Positions 44,290 to 57,175 of a stretch of 64,000 nt of DNA are shown here, piece by piece. How positions within the stretch are numbered: the stretch's first letter is position 1; every line of letters begins with the position of its first letter. The notes below the pieces were generated by a model that saw nothing but the letters and a program-made list of their open reading frames with translations, did no database searches and was not told the origin of the DNA. The position numbers were made by a program, and so were the translations under genes. Origin of the DNA: Bradyrhizobium viridifuturi. Its GTDB lineage: Bacteria; Pseudomonadota; Alphaproteobacteria; Rhizobiales; Xanthobacteraceae. The stretch lies in assembly GCF_001238275.1 (NCBI RefSeq), contig NZ_LGTB01000002.1, positions 248,001 through 312,000 of the forward strand, given 5' to 3'.

Positions 44290-45488
44290 TTAATTCCCCG
44301 TCTGCAACTCGCCGAAGCGATCCCAGCTCTTGCCGTTGAAGCGCATCAGCTGCATCTGGTCGACCGGCACATGGTCGGCCGGCGAGGTGTTGACCTTGAT
44401 GCCCGGCAGCAGCATCGGCAATTCCAGGTCCTTGATCGCGAACGCCTGCCGCAGGATGTTCTCGGTCGAGAGATCGTCGCCGCAGGCCTTCAGCACAGCC
44501 TCCAGCGCCATCGCGCTGTTGTAGGCGTTGACGTAGTTGGTGTCGTGCTGATCGCCTTCGGGCACGAATCTGGTCATGAAGTCGCGCCAACCCTTCATGC
44601 CCGGATCGTCCTTCCAGGCCGGATCGTCCGGATCCTTCACATAGGCCGTCGAGATGATGCCGGTACCGGCCTCGACGCGGCCGGCTGCATCACGGTCGAA
44701 ATCCACACCGCGGTGTTGGAGAGGAACGTCATCGGCCGCCAGCCGATCTCGAAGGCCTTGCGGATCGACTGCGCCGCGAATTTCGGCGTCGCCGCGATCA
44801 CGAAGACGTCGGCATTGGTGGCCTTCAGCTTGACGATCTGCGAGTCGATCGTGGGGTCAGATATCTCGTAGGTCGCAACGGTGACGAGGGAATCGTATTT
44901 CTCGCCGAGCACATCCTTGAGGCCGGCGAGATAGTCGCGGCCGTAATCGTCGTTCTGCGAGATCACGGCGAACCGCGCATTCGGAATCTTCGCCAGTGCG
45001 TAACGCGCATACAGCCGCGCCTCGTAGCGGAACGGCGCCTGCACGCCCATCGTGGCCTGCGGGAATTGCGTGACGTCGCCGAACTTCGAGGCGCCGGAGG
45101 CGAGGAACAGCTGCGGGATGTTCTTGCCCTGCAGGTACTTTGCGATCGCCGTGTTGTGCGCGGTGCCGATCGAGGAGAAAATCAGCGCAACCTCGTCGCT
45201 TTCGACGAGACGGCGCGTCTGCTCCACCGTCTTCGGCGGTGCATAGGAATCGTCCAGCGAGATGAAGTTGATCTTGCGGCCGTTGATGCCGCCGCGCTCG
45301 TTCAGCATCCTGAAATAGCCGGCCTCGCCCTTGCCGAGCGCGCCGAACGCCGACACCGGCCCGCTATAGGGCATGGTCTGACCGATCCTGATTTCAGTTG
45401 ATGTGACGCCGCGCATCTCGGCTGCAAATGAAACGGCGGGCAGCAGCAGGAATGAAATGGCGCCAAGCGCGCCGACTGCCTTGCGCAT
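44290..45488 (-). pseudogene. Branched-chain amino-acid-type ABC substrate-binding protein, frameshifted
   Basis: A full-length periplasmic binding protein of the LivJ type in two frames. The first (45488 to about 44680) has a signal peptide (about 1-22), EIRIGQTMPYSGPVSAFG, NGRKINFISLDDSYAP and VISQNDDYGRDYLAGL. The second (to 44290) holds GTGIISTAYVKDPDDPAW and a normal C-terminus. The break at about 44677 reads GCCGCGTC for expected GCCGGCGTC, one base short. Repair gives 399 residues. No permease or ATPase gene is adjacent, so it may work with a distant transporter. Confidence 0.88.
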
Positions 45489-45609
45489 CGGCCTCCCCTC
45501 CCGATTATTCTTGCCGCGCTCTCAGTCGGCGCGACCGTGCCGTCCAGCGGCTTGGCGCGAGGATGCCACGGCGGCCCGATTGAGGCCAAGCCTATTCGCC
45601 GCAGCGGTC

Positions 45610-46023
45610 TCAGCGCTCGCCGCGCTGCTTGATCGGGATCACGAATTTCAGCCCCGACCATATCGCATCGATGGCGCACACCTTGACGTCGACCAAGCCG
45701 GACACGAGCCCGGTGTTGCGAACCACGACATCCGTGAGATCGGTCGCGACGCCCGAGCTCTTCTTCGGCCACGACACCCAGATCATGCCGTCAGGCGCGA
45801 TCACATCCCGGTAGCGGCGCAGCTTGGCCGAGAGGCCCTTGGCCTCGGCGGCGAACAGATGCACGGCATCGAGTGGTGCTCGCGCGATTTTCGCGAGCTG
45901 CACACCGGCGGGCAACTCTCCGACGAGGTCGGCATAGGGAACGGACAACCCGTCGACAAAAATACAAAAGCCCGGCTTGAGGCCGAGCTTTTGCACAATC
46001 GGTTTGCCGGTATGGCCGGCCAT
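45610..46023 (-). CDS. DUF3052 family protein
   Basis: A 137-residue soluble protein starting MAGHTGKPIVQKLGLKPG, with DGLSVPYADLVGEL and DGMIWVSWPKKSSG, the motifs of the DUF3052 family. Function is unknown. Its start is three bases after the ftsH stop, so it is surely co-translated with ftsH. Confidence 0.8.
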   Translation of the reverse strand: MAGHTGKPIVQKLGLKPGFCIFVDGLSVPYADLVGELPAGVQLAKIARAPLDAVHLFAAEAKGLSAKLRRYRDVIAPDGMIWVSWPKKSSGVATDLTDVVVRNTGLVSGLVDVKVCAIDAIWSGLKFVIPIKQRGER

Positions 46024-46026
46024 GGC

Positions 46027-47949
<1,923 letters not shown>

Positions 47950-48207
47950 GGTCTTCCTTCGGTGGTCGCGCGGATCGCGGCCTCTCTCTATCCTTGGGCA
48001 GGCTCTGTGGGAATCCCCAGGGAATCCATCCCGTGATGGCATACAATCTAGGTGCCGCAGGGGTCGATGCCAAGGGAACTGCGCACGACTATTTACCGCA
48101 TCCTAGCCCGATTCCCGGTCAAAAAATGACGCAGAATCCGGTGTTTTTCCGGGGTGGTTAAGCCACCTTGCCGGATTATGACAGCGATTGAACCAATCGA
48201 ACCCGGC

Positions 48208-49242
48208 CTAGCCGGAACGTGCCCGGCGGGGCGGTGCCGGGCTGATCCTGATACGGCCGGAGGCGACGCTGATGACCGCTCCGGCGAGGGTCTGTTTCAG
48301 CTTGGATTCGCGTTGCCCGGCGACCCCATCCAGGGCCTGGTCGACCGCGGCGAGAAGGGTTTCGACCTTGCCGAGCTCGGCCGGCCCCTCATGTCCGGTA
48401 CGGTCGATGGCGCGCTTGAGCAGACGGAGGCGGATCTCGTCCGGCATCACCGCGAACAGCGCGGCGTCGAAGCCCGCGCCGAGCTTATCCTCGCTTTTCA
48501 ACGCAAGATAGCGCTCGGCACCATCGACCAGCAGTTCCAGCGCGGAATTGGCCCGCGCGATCCGCGCGGCAAGCCGCGCCAGGATCCGCGCATCACCGCC
48601 CTCCTCCGCCAATAGCGGCATCAGCGCGCGCAGCCGTGGCCGCGTGAAGGACAGGTCGCGGTTGGTCGGATCGTCGGCAAAGCCGATGCGCGCCTTCCGC
48701 AGCGTTGCGATCAGCTGCGCCTTCGACACATCGAGCAGCGGCCGCATCAGCAGAACGCCGTCGCGCTCGGTCTCGCGCGCCATCGCCGAAAGGCCCGCAA
48801 CGCCGCTGCCGCGCAGCATCCGCATCAGCAGCGTCTCGGCCTGGTCGTCACGGGTATGCGCGGTCAGGATATGCGTGGCGCCGTGCTTGCGCGCGGCCTG
48901 CGTAAGCAGACGGTAGCGCGCCTCGCGCGCGGCGGCCGGCACGCCGGTCCCGGGTTTCGGCCCATTCCATCGCAGCGTTTGATGCGGCAGGTCGAGGCTT
49001 CGCGCCAGCCGCTTGACGTCGCGCGCCTCGCGAGCCGCCTCAGGACGCAGACCGTGGTCGACGGTGACCGCCACCAGCATCGGCCCTTGCGCAAGCGCGC
49101 GGCGCCAGCGCGCGGCCAGCCACATCAGCGCGACTGAATCCGGACCACCGGACACCGCAAGCACGATCGCCGGCGCGCGCGCCAGATCTGCGAACAGGCG
49201 CTTGGCGTCCCTTGCCGGGATGGCAGATTGGTCGTCGGGCAT
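48208..49242 (-). CDS. tilS: tRNA(Ile)-lysidine synthetase
   Basis: A 344-residue enzyme that changes C34 of tRNA-Ile(CAU) to lysidine, so that it reads AUA. The PP-loop SGGPDS is at residues 31-36. Other marks are VDHGLRPEAAREA near 63, AHTRDDQAETLLMR near 129 and NRDLSFTRPRLR near 195. It lies between ybgF and ftsH, the conserved tolB-pal-ybgF-tilS-ftsH order. Confidence 0.95.
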   Translation of the reverse strand: MPDDQSAIPARDAKRLFADLARAPAIVLAVSGGPDSVALMWLAARWRRALAQGPMLVAVTVDHGLRPEAAREARDVKRLARSLDLPHQTLRWNGPKPGTGVPAAAREARYRLLTQAARKHGATHILTAHTRDDQAETLLMRMLRGSGVAGLSAMARETERDGVLLMRPLLDVSKAQLIATLRKARIGFADDPTNRDLSFTRPRLRALMPLLAEEGGDARILARLAARIARANSALELLVDGAERYLALKSEDKLGAGFDAALFAVMPDEIRLRLLKRAIDRTGHEGPAELGKVETLLAAVDQALDGVAGQRESKLKQTLAGAVISVASGRIRISPAPPRRARSG

Positions 49243-49301
49243 CGCAGAACCAGCAGGCCGTGGAAAGGCCGGAAGCGGCCTCCCCTTGCCGGTTTAGCAC
49301 T

Positions 49302-50411
49302 TCACGCGCTTCTGCTCGCGCTCAACCGCCGCCTTGACCCCGCCGGAGCGCGCGGGTACTTCCGCGCGATCTCGCCGAACGCGGCGCAGGCCGCTTCCTT
49401 TTCCTTCAGCGCCGCCAGCGACTGGCCGAGCCGCAGCAGCGCGTCGGGTGCCTTCGCTGATTTGTCGAACTTGGTGGTCACGCCGAGGAAGGTCTCCGCG
49501 GCGTCGCGATATTGCTGGCGCTGGAAATAGCTTTCGCCGAGCCAGTATTGCGAATCCGCCACCAACGGATCGGTTGGATATTTCGTGGCGAAGTTCTTCA
49601 TCGTCTCCTCGGCGAGCGCATAGTCCTTGCGCTGCATGTAGCCGATGCCGAGGTCGAACTCGTCCTTCGGCGTGGCCGACGGCGGCAAGGTGGTCAGGGC
49701 CGCGCTCGCGCCGGGCGCGCGTTGCGGGCTGGTGTTGCCGAGCTCGAGCGGCTCGCCCGCCCCGCGGCCGCCGGGCGCACCGACTGCTGCCTCGCCGGGC
49801 ATCGGCATCTGGCCGCCACCGAGCGCACGCGGCGCGCCCGGAGCATTCGGATTCTGGTTCGGATCGAAGGCATCGCCGCGGCCGCGACGGCCCGGTGCGG
49901 CAGGCGCCGCCGGCTCCTGCACGATCGGTGCGGGCGCTGCGACCTGCTGCTGGTCATAGCCGCCCTGCGGCTGCCGGCCATAGCCTTGCTGGGGCTGGCC
50001 GTATCCCTGCTGCGGCTGGCCATACCCCGGCTGGGCCTGCGGGTAAGCCTGCGGCTGCTGGGCGGGCGGCACCGCAGCGACATTGGATTGGCCCGCCGGA
50101 GCCTGTCCAGGCGCGCCGGGCGGCTGGCCGCCAAGCTGGCGCAGACGCTCCTCGAGCTGGCGGTTGCGGTACTGCAGCTCCTCGTTCTGACCGGTCAGCT
50201 GCCGCAGCTGGTTTTCGAGCCGCTCGATCCGCATCTCGGCATCGGAATCGTCGGACTGGGCAAACACTGGTGCGGAAACGGCGAATAGCGCCGCGATCGC
50301 CGCGGCGGAGGAAAGAAAATGAAGCTGGATGACATTTTGCCCTGACGACGAGATCGACGTGAAAAGCGAGCGACATTGAGGGACGGAGTACGCCGGAATT
50401 GTGACTGGCAC
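49302..50411 (-). CDS. ybgF: Cell-division coordinator CpoB/YbgF (Tol-Pal system), C-terminus altered
   Basis: A periplasmic protein that links the Tol-Pal system with wall synthesis. A signal-like segment ends SAPVFAQ. A coiled coil follows (MRIERLENQLRQLTGQNEELQYRNRQ), then a Gln/Pro/Gly-rich linker, then tetratricopeptide repeats (DEFDLGIGYMQRKDYALAEE). The natural end is lost: after RAPAG a base is missing in a G-run at 49338-49341, so the last residues read SRRRLSASRSA instead of VKAAVEREQKRVKC, whose stop is at 49294. The start is unsure; GTG at 50411 is one choice, and no ATG gives a clean signal peptide. Confidence 0.82.
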   Translation of the reverse strand: MPVTIPAYSVPQCRSLFTSISSSGQNVIQLHFLSSAAAIAALFAVSAPVFAQSDDSDAEMRIERLENQLRQLTGQNEELQYRNRQLEERLRQLGGQPPGAPGQAPAGQSNVAAVPPAQQPQAYPQAQPGYGQPQQGYGQPQQGYGRQPQGGYDQQQVAAPAPIVQEPAAPAAPGRRGRGDAFDPNQNPNAPGAPRALGGGQMPMPGEAAVGAPGGRGAGEPLELGNTSPQRAPGASAALTTLPPSATPKDEFDLGIGYMQRKDYALAEETMKNFATKYPTDPLVADSQYWLGESYFQRQQYRDAAETFLGVTTKFDKSAKAPDALLRLGQSLAALKEKEAACAAFGEIARKYPRAPAGSRRRLSASRSA

Positions 50412-50584
50412 TTCAAATCCGGGACAGCGCCACGGATACCGGTTTAGTACGGGCGCTGGAACAAGCAAGCGGCCAATTGCACGCAGCTTCGTTCATCTTG
50501 ATGAAGAGCGCCCGGCCGCGCCATGCGGTCAAACCAAAACCGGCGCCCGAAGGGCGCCGGCTTGGAAACGTATTCAGGATCGCG

Positions 50585-51067
50585 TCAGGAGCTGGCGTTC
50601 AGCACGGTGACGGCGCGCCGGTTCTGCGACCAGCAGGAGATGTCGTTACAGACCGCGACCGGGCGCTCCTTGCCGTAGGAGATGGTGCGCATGCGGCTCG
50701 GATCGATGCCGCGCGAGGCCAGGTAGGCGCGCACCGACTGGGCACGGCGGGCACCGAGCGCGATGTTGTATTCGCGCGTGCCGCGCTCGTCCGCATGACC
50801 TTCGATGGTGAAGGAATAGCGGTTGTAGGTCTGCAGCCACTGCGCCTGCTTGTCGAGGGTCGCAGTCGCCTGTGGGCTGAGATCGGTCTGATCGCTCTCA
50901 AAGAACACGCGGTCGCCGACATTGACCACGAAGTCCTGCTGGCTACCCGGGGTCGCGGCGCCCCCAATCGCGCCATTGGCGTCCAACGGGTTCTTGTTGG
51001 CGCAGGCGCCCATCGACAGCGCCACCGCCAGAACAGCAACCAGCTTCATACCCTGGAGATAATTCAT
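50585..51067 (-). CDS. pal: Peptidoglycan-associated lipoprotein Pal
   Basis: A 160-residue outer-membrane lipoprotein. The lipobox LSMGAC has Cys22. The OmpA-like wall-binding domain has FTIEGHADERGTREYNIALG and RRAQSVRAYLASRGI. ATG at 51067, with GGAGG upstream, is correct; the longer frame is not. It anchors the outer membrane to peptidoglycan and binds TolB. Separated from tolB by two inserted genes. Confidence 0.95.
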   Translation of the reverse strand: MNYLQGMKLVAVLAVALSMGACANKNPLDANGAIGGAATPGSQQDFVVNVGDRVFFESDQTDLSPQATATLDKQAQWLQTYNRYSFTIEGHADERGTREYNIALGARRAQSVRAYLASRGIDPSRMRTISYGKERPVAVCNDISCWSQNRRAVTVLNASS

Positions 51068-51377
51068 TCCCGGAGCCTCCACGCTCACGCTCTTCGTACT
51101 ACCCAATCGGTCTACAGGGCGATGGTTAAGCGAACGTTCCGTCAACCTTGACGAGACCTTGCTGGACCCCATCAAATGCCAGACAATGCCGGAAAGCGCC
51201 CCCGATGGTTAATGGGTGGCAAATGTGGCGCGATGGTGAAGGGAAGGCAAGCTTCGCGGGAACCAAATCGCTCGACGGCAATTTTGGCGCCGTCCGTGGC
51301 CAACCGGCGACAGAAAGTTGCAGATTTGGAACGCTGGAACGGCGGCAGCGACGGAACGGCAGCCGGGTAGTTCGCGC

Positions 51378-52109
51378 TCAGGAATGCGGCACGATCGACG
51401 GACGATCGAATCGCTCGATCGTCGGCTGCTGGAGCACATGGTGTTCACGCTCGAACAGCATGCGGCGCTCGAACGCCGACGAACGCATCATCGGGTAGCG
51501 CGTGAACACCTTGTCCCGCATGGTGGGGAAATCCGCCGCCATCAGCCCGACCGGCTTGAGCAGGCCCGGGAACAGGCGAGGCTCGGCAATGGTCTCGTGG
51601 AAGAAGACGCGGCGGTAGAATGCCTGGTGCTCCGGACGGACGATGGCCAGTCCCAGATCGGCGCTGAAATATTCGCAGGCCATATAGGCGAGACGAACGG
51701 TGACATAGGGCAGTTCGGGCGTGCGCCGGGCCCGATCGGGATCCGCAACGAACCGCGCGGGATCGATGATGACTTGATGGCGATCGAGCCTCGGATGCAG
51801 GATTTCGCCGAAGGCCTCCGCAGAGCACGACTCGCGCCACTCGTTCGTCAGCACGCTGATGCGAACCGAGCTGCTGAGCTGGCCGTCGAGATAGACGCCG
51901 AACGTCCAGGAGTTCTCCAGATCATCGTATTGATCCGTGACCCGCTGCTCCGCGGATTCCTTCACCGCGCCTTCGCGCAGATAGGCGCGATAACGCAGAT
52001 TGTAGATCTCTTCTTTTTCGGCGGGCGTTTGGGCGAGGCGGTAATCAACTTGGTCGAGCAGCTCCGGGCCTCGCGAAAAAGCGCGGGGCGCAACGACGGG
52101 GGACCTCAT
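51378..52109 (-). CDS. FeeM-like N-acyl amino acid synthase (GNAT fold)
   Basis: A 243-residue soluble protein of the N-acyl amino acid synthase/autoinducer-synthase-like GNAT group. The typical N-terminal block is AEKEEIYNLRYRAYLREGAV near 30-50; then VYLDGQLSSSVRI, ARFVADPDRARR and FYRRVFFHETIAEPRLFPGL follow. Members use acyl-ACP to acylate an amino acid, but the product here is unknown. It lies between pal and a GGDEF-EAL gene in the Tol-Pal cluster, on the same strand. Confidence 0.65.
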   Translation of the reverse strand: MRSPVVAPRAFSRGPELLDQVDYRLAQTPAEKEEIYNLRYRAYLREGAVKESAEQRVTDQYDDLENSWTFGVYLDGQLSSSVRISVLTNEWRESCSAEAFGEILHPRLDRHQVIIDPARFVADPDRARRTPELPYVTVRLAYMACEYFSADLGLAIVRPEHQAFYRRVFFHETIAEPRLFPGLLKPVGLMAADFPTMRDKVFTRYPMMRSSAFERRMLFEREHHVLQQPTIERFDRPSIVPHS

Positions 52110-52281
52110 GAACTACTCCGGACTGTCACGACAACTTTTGCGAGCTGCCTAAAATCTTAACAGCTTCTTAATTTTCGTCAAAGCAATCGAGACAATACAG
52201 TTAACCTGTGACCGCAAGGGTGCATTCCCGGTAGTGCACCCGGGGATCATCACAACTATCGATTGAAGGCGTTCGGCGGGC

Positions 52282-54612
52282 TCACGCGATCGAGCGCGAG
52301 GGAACCACATGCAATTGCTCGTCGGCCCGCCGGCCGTGCGAAGCATTGAGCAGCTGGCGGATGCGCACCGCGGGAACTGGCCGGCTGAACAGGTATCCCT
52401 GTGCTTCGGTCACCGCGCCATCGGCGCTGATCAGTTCGAGCTGCTCATTGGTCTCGATGCCCTCGACCACGACCGACATGCCGAGATCCGCCGACAGCCG
52501 CGCCACGCCGCGCAGCAGGGTCAACGGACGATCGCTGTCGATGCCCTCGAGGAAGGAACGATCGATCTTGACCTTCTGCAGCGGGAAATTGTGCAGGTAG
52601 CTGAGCGACGAGTAGCCGGTGCCGAAATCATCGAGCGAGATCCGCACGCCGAGCGAGCGCAGCTGCGACAGCACGTCGTGGGTCAGCTCGGTGTTGTGCA
52701 GCAGCGAGGATTCGGTGATCTCGATCTCGAGCCGGTGCGCGGGCAGACCGGAGACCTCGAGCGCGTAGCGGACCTCGCTCAACACGTCGCGCTGATGGAA
52801 CTGCTGCGGCGAGAAATTGACCGCGACGCTGACCGCTTCGGGCCACTTCATGCACTCCATGCAGGCCTTGCGCAGGATCCAGCGGCCGAGATCGACGATC
52901 AGGCCCATGTCCTCGGCGACCGGAATGATGTCGACCGGAGACACCGTGCCGCGCGCGGGGTGGTTCCAGCGCAGCAGCGCCTCGCAGGTCGAAACCTTGC
53001 CGGACTTCAGATTGATCAGCGGCTGGTAGAACAGCTCGAACTCCTCGTTGGCCAGCGCCTTGCGCAGATCGAGCTCGAGGATGCGTCGGGCCTCGACCGT
53101 TTGCGCCATCTCGTCGCGGAAGAAGCAGAAGGTGCCGCGGCCATCGGCCTTGGCGCGGTAGAGCGCCATGTCGGCGTTCTTCAGCAGCGTGTCGGCGCCG
53201 ACGCCGGGCGCGGTCATCGCGATGCCGACACTGGCGCCGATCTCGACCAGATGGTTGTCGATCTTGTAGCGCTCGCTGAGCCGGTCGACGATGCGCCGCG
53301 CCAGCGCGGCGGCATCTTCATGCGAGTTAATATTCTGCTGGAACACGACGAATTCGTCGCCACCGAACCGCGCGACGAAATCTTCCGGACGCAGCATCTC
53401 GCGCAGCCGCTCGGCGACCGCGCAAAGCAGTTGGTCGCCGCAGGGATGGCCGAGCGTATCGTTGACCTGCTTGAACTGGTCGAGGTCGACGAACAGCAAT
53501 GCGGAACGGTGGTCACCGTGCTGCATGGCGAGCAGGCGGCCGATCTCGTCGCGGAAATTGACCCGGTTGGGCAGCGCGGTCAGCTCGTCGTAGCGCGCGA
53601 GGTGGCTGATCCTTGCCTCGGCGTCCTTGCGTTCGGTGATGTCCTCGACCAGCAAGACCGTGCCGCCGCCGGCCATCGGCTGGAACGTCCAGTCCAGCGA
53701 ACGGTTCTGCGCCGGATCGGGGTCGCTGGTGACGATGTCGCCGCGCTGCGAGCTCTCGATCTCGAACAGGATCTGCTGCGCGGCCGCGACCGAGATCGCG
53801 CCGGACAGGACGCAGGCGTTGCAGATATCGGCCGCGCTGGCGCCGCGCTGCACGAAATCGTCCGACAGCTGCATCATCTCGATGAAGCGGTGGTTCATCA
53901 CCGCGAGGCGCCCGTCGGCGCGGAACATGCACAGGCCATGCGGCATGTTGTTGAGCGCAGTATCGAACTGATGCGCCAGCGCCGCCTCGCGGAAGCTCGC
54001 GGTCAGCGCCTTGACGAAGATCGCATGCAGGCTGAGGTTGATGCCCTTGAGGCCGAGGAAGAACAGCACCAGCAGGGTCGCGAGGCCGACATAGTAGAAG
54101 TCGCCGTGCAGCGCCAAGGCGAGCGACATCGGGCCGCAGGCGACCAGCACATGGAGCTGAAGCAGCCGCGGCCGCCCGTAGTTGCGCGCCGCGCCGCCCG
54201 CGGTATAGCCGACCGTTACCGCGACGCAGAGCATGTGGGCGATCGCATCATCGCTGCCGAGGATGGTGACGAAGCACCAGGCGCCCAGCACCATGGCGTA
54301 GACGATCGCACCGATCGAGTAGCGCGGCGCCCAGACCTTGGCTTCCTCATAGGTCAGCCCGCCGCCCTGCCCCTCGTCGTATTTGCGCATCCAGACCGCG
54401 CGCGCGGTGCCGATGGCGATGATCAGGAAGGCGAACGGCCACAGCAGCACATTACCGGTCTTGAGCGCGGTCATCACCGCGGCGGAGGCGGTGGCGACGC
54501 TGCCGAGGAACATCGCCCAGAAGTTCTGGCGCATCGAATCCACAAGTGCAGCGTAGAGCACTGGCTCCAGCTCGTCCTGGCTGCCTCGTCGTTTCTGATC
54601 CACCAACTGCAT
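52282..54612 (-). CDS. Membrane GGDEF-EAL cyclic-di-GMP protein with PAS-like domain
   Basis: A 776-residue protein. The N-terminus (about 25-205) has about six membrane helices, then a PAS-like part (FDTALNNMPHGLCMFRADGRL near 215), then GGDEF (ARFGGDEFVVF near 415), then EAL (CEALLRWNHP near 550) with DDFGTGYSSLSYL near 668. GGDEF and EAL motifs are intact, so it could make or break c-di-GMP. It lies upstream of the FeeM-like gene, inside the Tol-Pal cluster. Confidence 0.93.
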   Translation of the reverse strand: MQLVDQKRRGSQDELEPVLYAALVDSMRQNFWAMFLGSVATASAAVMTALKTGNVLLWPFAFLIIAIGTARAVWMRKYDEGQGGGLTYEEAKVWAPRYSIGAIVYAMVLGAWCFVTILGSDDAIAHMLCVAVTVGYTAGGAARNYGRPRLLQLHVLVACGPMSLALALHGDFYYVGLATLLVLFFLGLKGINLSLHAIFVKALTASFREAALAHQFDTALNNMPHGLCMFRADGRLAVMNHRFIEMMQLSDDFVQRGASAADICNACVLSGAISVAAAQQILFEIESSQRGDIVTSDPDPAQNRSLDWTFQPMAGGGTVLLVEDITERKDAEARISHLARYDELTALPNRVNFRDEIGRLLAMQHGDHRSALLFVDLDQFKQVNDTLGHPCGDQLLCAVAERLREMLRPEDFVARFGGDEFVVFQQNINSHEDAAALARRIVDRLSERYKIDNHLVEIGASVGIAMTAPGVGADTLLKNADMALYRAKADGRGTFCFFRDEMAQTVEARRILELDLRKALANEEFELFYQPLINLKSGKVSTCEALLRWNHPARGTVSPVDIIPVAEDMGLIVDLGRWILRKACMECMKWPEAVSVAVNFSPQQFHQRDVLSEVRYALEVSGLPAHRLEIEITESSLLHNTELTHDVLSQLRSLGVRISLDDFGTGYSSLSYLHNFPLQKVKIDRSFLEGIDSDRPLTLLRGVARLSADLGMSVVVEGIETNEQLELISADGAVTEAQGYLFSRPVPAVRIRQLLNASHGRRADEQLHVVPSRSIA

Positions 54613-54799
54613 CTGCAGACGTACGCGTCCTTTTCCGGCAGCGTAGTTTTAGCGGCCGCAGGTGAAGCCTTTCTGAGCGAACATCCTTAGCGAGTCCTTG
54701 CCACGGATGATTGATGGCCGAAATTCGGCATCAAATTCAGTGCGCTAGGTAAGAAGTGCCGACCTGCTCCGGGGTTCCCCGGAGCAGCCCCGCGCGAGC

Positions 54800-56161
54800 T
54801 CAGGACAACAGCGGCGACCAGGCGGGATCGGACGCAAAACCGGGGGTCGGAACCCGCAGCTCGTTGCGGCCGGACACGTCGATCGTGAACAGCGACGGGC
54901 CGCTGTTGCCGCCGGGATCGCGGAAGAACATCACGACGCGTCCGTTCGGCGCAAAGGTCGGACCTTCATTGTGGAAGCCCGAGGTCAGGATGCGCTCGCC
55001 GGAGCCGTCCGGCTTCATGATGCCGATCGCGAACTGCCCGCCGCCCTGCTTGGTGAAGGCGATGTAGTCGCCGCGCGGCGACCACACCGGCGTCGAATAG
55101 GTGCCGTCGCCGAACGAGATGCGCTGCGCCTGGCCGCCGGTTGCCGGCATCACATAGATCTGCGGCTTGCCGCCGCGATCGGACTCGAAGCACAGCCGCG
55201 TGCCGTCGGGCGCATAAGATGGCGAGGTGTCGATCGCCGGCGTGTCGGTCAGCCGCGTCATCGACTTCGAGCGCAGATCCATCACGAACAGGTTGGAGTT
55301 GCCGCCCTGCTGCAGGCTCATGATGACGCGCTGGCCATCCGGCGAGAAGCGCGGCGAGAACGACATGCCCGGGAAGTTGCCGACGATCTCGCGCTGGCCG
55401 GTCTCGATGTTGAGCAGGTAGACGCGCGGGTCGCCCTGCCCGAACTCCATGTAGGTGATTTCCTGGGTCGATGGCGAGAACCGCGGCGTCAGCACGAGGT
55501 CCGAGCCGCGGGTCAGATAGCGCACATTGGCACCGTCCTGGTCCATCAGCGCGAGCCGCTTGACGCGGCGATCAGCCGAGCCGCTCTCGTCGACGAACAC
55601 GACGCGGGTATCGAAATAGCCTTTCTCGCCGGTCATCCGCTCATAGATCTGGTCGGAGATGATGTGGGCGATACGGCGCCAGTATTCGGCCGAGGTGTCA
55701 TACTGCTGGCCGGCGAGCTGCTGGCCGGTGTTGACGTCCCAGAGCCGGAATTCCGCCTTCACGCGGCCGTTGCCCTGGCGCGTCATCCGGCCGGTCACCA
55801 GCGCCTGCGCGTTGATGCTCTTCCAGTTGTTGAAGTTCGGCGCCGCGTCGATGTTGATCTGCTTCTCGAGATAGGCGGCCTGATCGATCGGCGCGAACAA
55901 CCCGCTGCGCTTCAGATTGTTGGTAATCACCTGCGTGACACCGACACCGACCTCGGCGTCGCCGGGCGTTCCGGCGGCGAAGTTCGGGATTGCGATCGGC
56001 ACCGGGGCAAACTCGCCTTCCGGAATCGGAATTCGTTTCGGGCCGGCCTGCCCGAAAGCGCTCCGGGTTCCAGCAAGCGCGCCGAGGGCCGCAATTCCGG
56101 AGATCATCTGTCGACGGTCGAGGCGAAATTTCATGGTCCGCAAATCATTCGTGTTGGTCAT
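54800..56161 (-). CDS. tolB: Tol-Pal system beta-propeller protein TolB
   Basis: A periplasmic protein of about 453 residues. The signal peptide reads [20 protein letters not shown]; the RR pair may make it a Tat signal. The N-terminal domain (about 40-160) is followed by a six-bladed propeller with the repeated xSPDGxR pattern ([29 protein letters not shown]). ATG at 56161 is an upstream choice; ATG at 56134 (MKFRL) is equally likely. It lies after tolA and before two inserted genes and pal. It links the inner-membrane TolQRA motor to Pal. Confidence 0.95.
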   Translation of the reverse strand: MTNTNDLRTMKFRLDRRQMISGIAALGALAGTRSAFGQAGPKRIPIPEGEFAPVPIAIPNFAAGTPGDAEVGVGVTQVITNNLKRSGLFAPIDQAAYLEKQINIDAAPNFNNWKSINAQALVTGRMTRQGNGRVKAEFRLWDVNTGQQLAGQQYDTSAEYWRRIAHIISDQIYERMTGEKGYFDTRVVFVDESGSADRRVKRLALMDQDGANVRYLTRGSDLVLTPRFSPSTQEITYMEFGQGDPRVYLLNIETGQREIVGNFPGMSFSPRFSPDGQRVIMSLQQGGNSNLFVMDLRSKSMTRLTDTPAIDTSPSYAPDGTRLCFESDRGGKPQIYVMPATGGQAQRISFGDGTYSTPVWSPRGDYIAFTKQGGGQFAIGIMKPDGSGERILTSGFHNEGPTFAPNGRVVMFFRDPGGNSGPSLFTIDVSGRNELRVPTPGFASDPAWSPLLS

Positions 56162-56205
56162 TGTCAGTAACTTTGCTTGCCGTTGGCCAGGCGACGCGAT
56201 TGTCC

Positions 56206-57150
56206 TCAGGTCTTCCGTTCCGTGAACACCGGCGCGAAATACTTCCATTCCTCGAAGAAGGCGGCCGGCAGTCTATACGGCTGGCATTCGATGATCGCCC
56301 GCAGCGCGCTCTCTTGATAGACACGCAAATAGGGCGTTCCCGGCGTGCCTTCCGGCACCGGCGGCGCTTCGAGCTTGCCCTCACGGTTCAGCTTGATCTC
56401 GAAAACGGCCTCGGTCTGCTGCGCTTCGATGCCGCCATAGGGCTTCTTCCAACAACGCTCGACCTGCTGCTTGAACATTGCGCCCCAGGTCGCGGAGTTG
56501 TCAGCGGCCTTGCCCTTGGCAGTACCGAGCGATGCATTGGCGTTGAGCGTATCGCCAGTTGCCGAGGCGCGCGTCGGGTCGCGCTTGTCGAGCAGTGCCG
56601 CAATCTTGCTTTGGTCGAACACGCGATCCTTGGGCTTCTGCTCCGGCGGCGGCTTGGCGGCCTGTGCGACAGGCTTCGGGGGCGGCTTCTTCTCTTCCTT
56701 CTTGATCGCTTCCGCGATCGGGTCGGGCTTCACCGGATCCGGCTTCTTCTCAACCGGCTTCGGCTCTTCCTTTGGCTTATTCTCTGGCTTGTTCTCGACC
56801 TTCTTCGGCGGATCCGGCTTCTTGTCTTCCGGCTTCTCCACCTTCGGCGTCGGCGCCGGCGCGGTATCGGTCACGACAGGCGGCTTCTTGTCATCGATCT
56901 TGCCGACGGCATCATCCATCGGCTTGGCCTCGGCGACCTTCTCGACCAGCGGCTTGGGATTTTCCTTCTTGCCGTCCTTCAGGCCCGCCATGACATGAGA
57001 GAGTTGGTCGGGCGAGATCACGTCGACGGCAACAGTATCCTCTTCAGGCATCACGTATGCCCTGGTCGAAAACGACAAGAGGCCCCACCCGATCACGAGG
57101 ACGTGCAGGACAATCGATGCCGCCAGAGTCTTGTCGACCTTGACCTTCAA
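56206..57150 (-). CDS. tolA: TolA, inner-membrane linker of the Tol-Pal system
   Basis: A 314-residue protein with one N-terminal membrane helix (about 8-26) and a long Lys/Pro/Glu-rich periplasmic segment (about 60-175), then a C-terminal domain (about 215-300) with [19 protein letters not shown]. This is the TolA plan, although the linker is proline-rich rather than a pure helix as in E. coli. It follows tolR by 25 bp. Confidence 0.9.
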   Translation of the reverse strand: MKVKVDKTLAASIVLHVLVIGWGLLSFSTRAYVMPEEDTVAVDVISPDQLSHVMAGLKDGKKENPKPLVEKVAEAKPMDDAVGKIDDKKPPVVTDTAPAPTPKVEKPEDKKPDPPKKVENKPENKPKEEPKPVEKKPDPVKPDPIAEAIKKEEKKPPPKPVAQAAKPPPEQKPKDRVFDQSKIAALLDKRDPTRASATGDTLNANASLGTAKGKAADNSATWGAMFKQQVERCWKKPYGGIEAQQTEAVFEIKLNREGKLEAPPVPEGTPGTPYLRVYQESALRAIIECQPYRLPAAFFEEWKYFAPVFTERKT

Positions 57151-57175
57151 ATCAGGCTTCCCCGTGCCTCATGCT

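Noticed and set aside
52309..54690. 793-codon + strand frame opposite the GGDEF-EAL gene
   Set aside because: Shadow; GGDEF and EAL motifs are on the minus strand.
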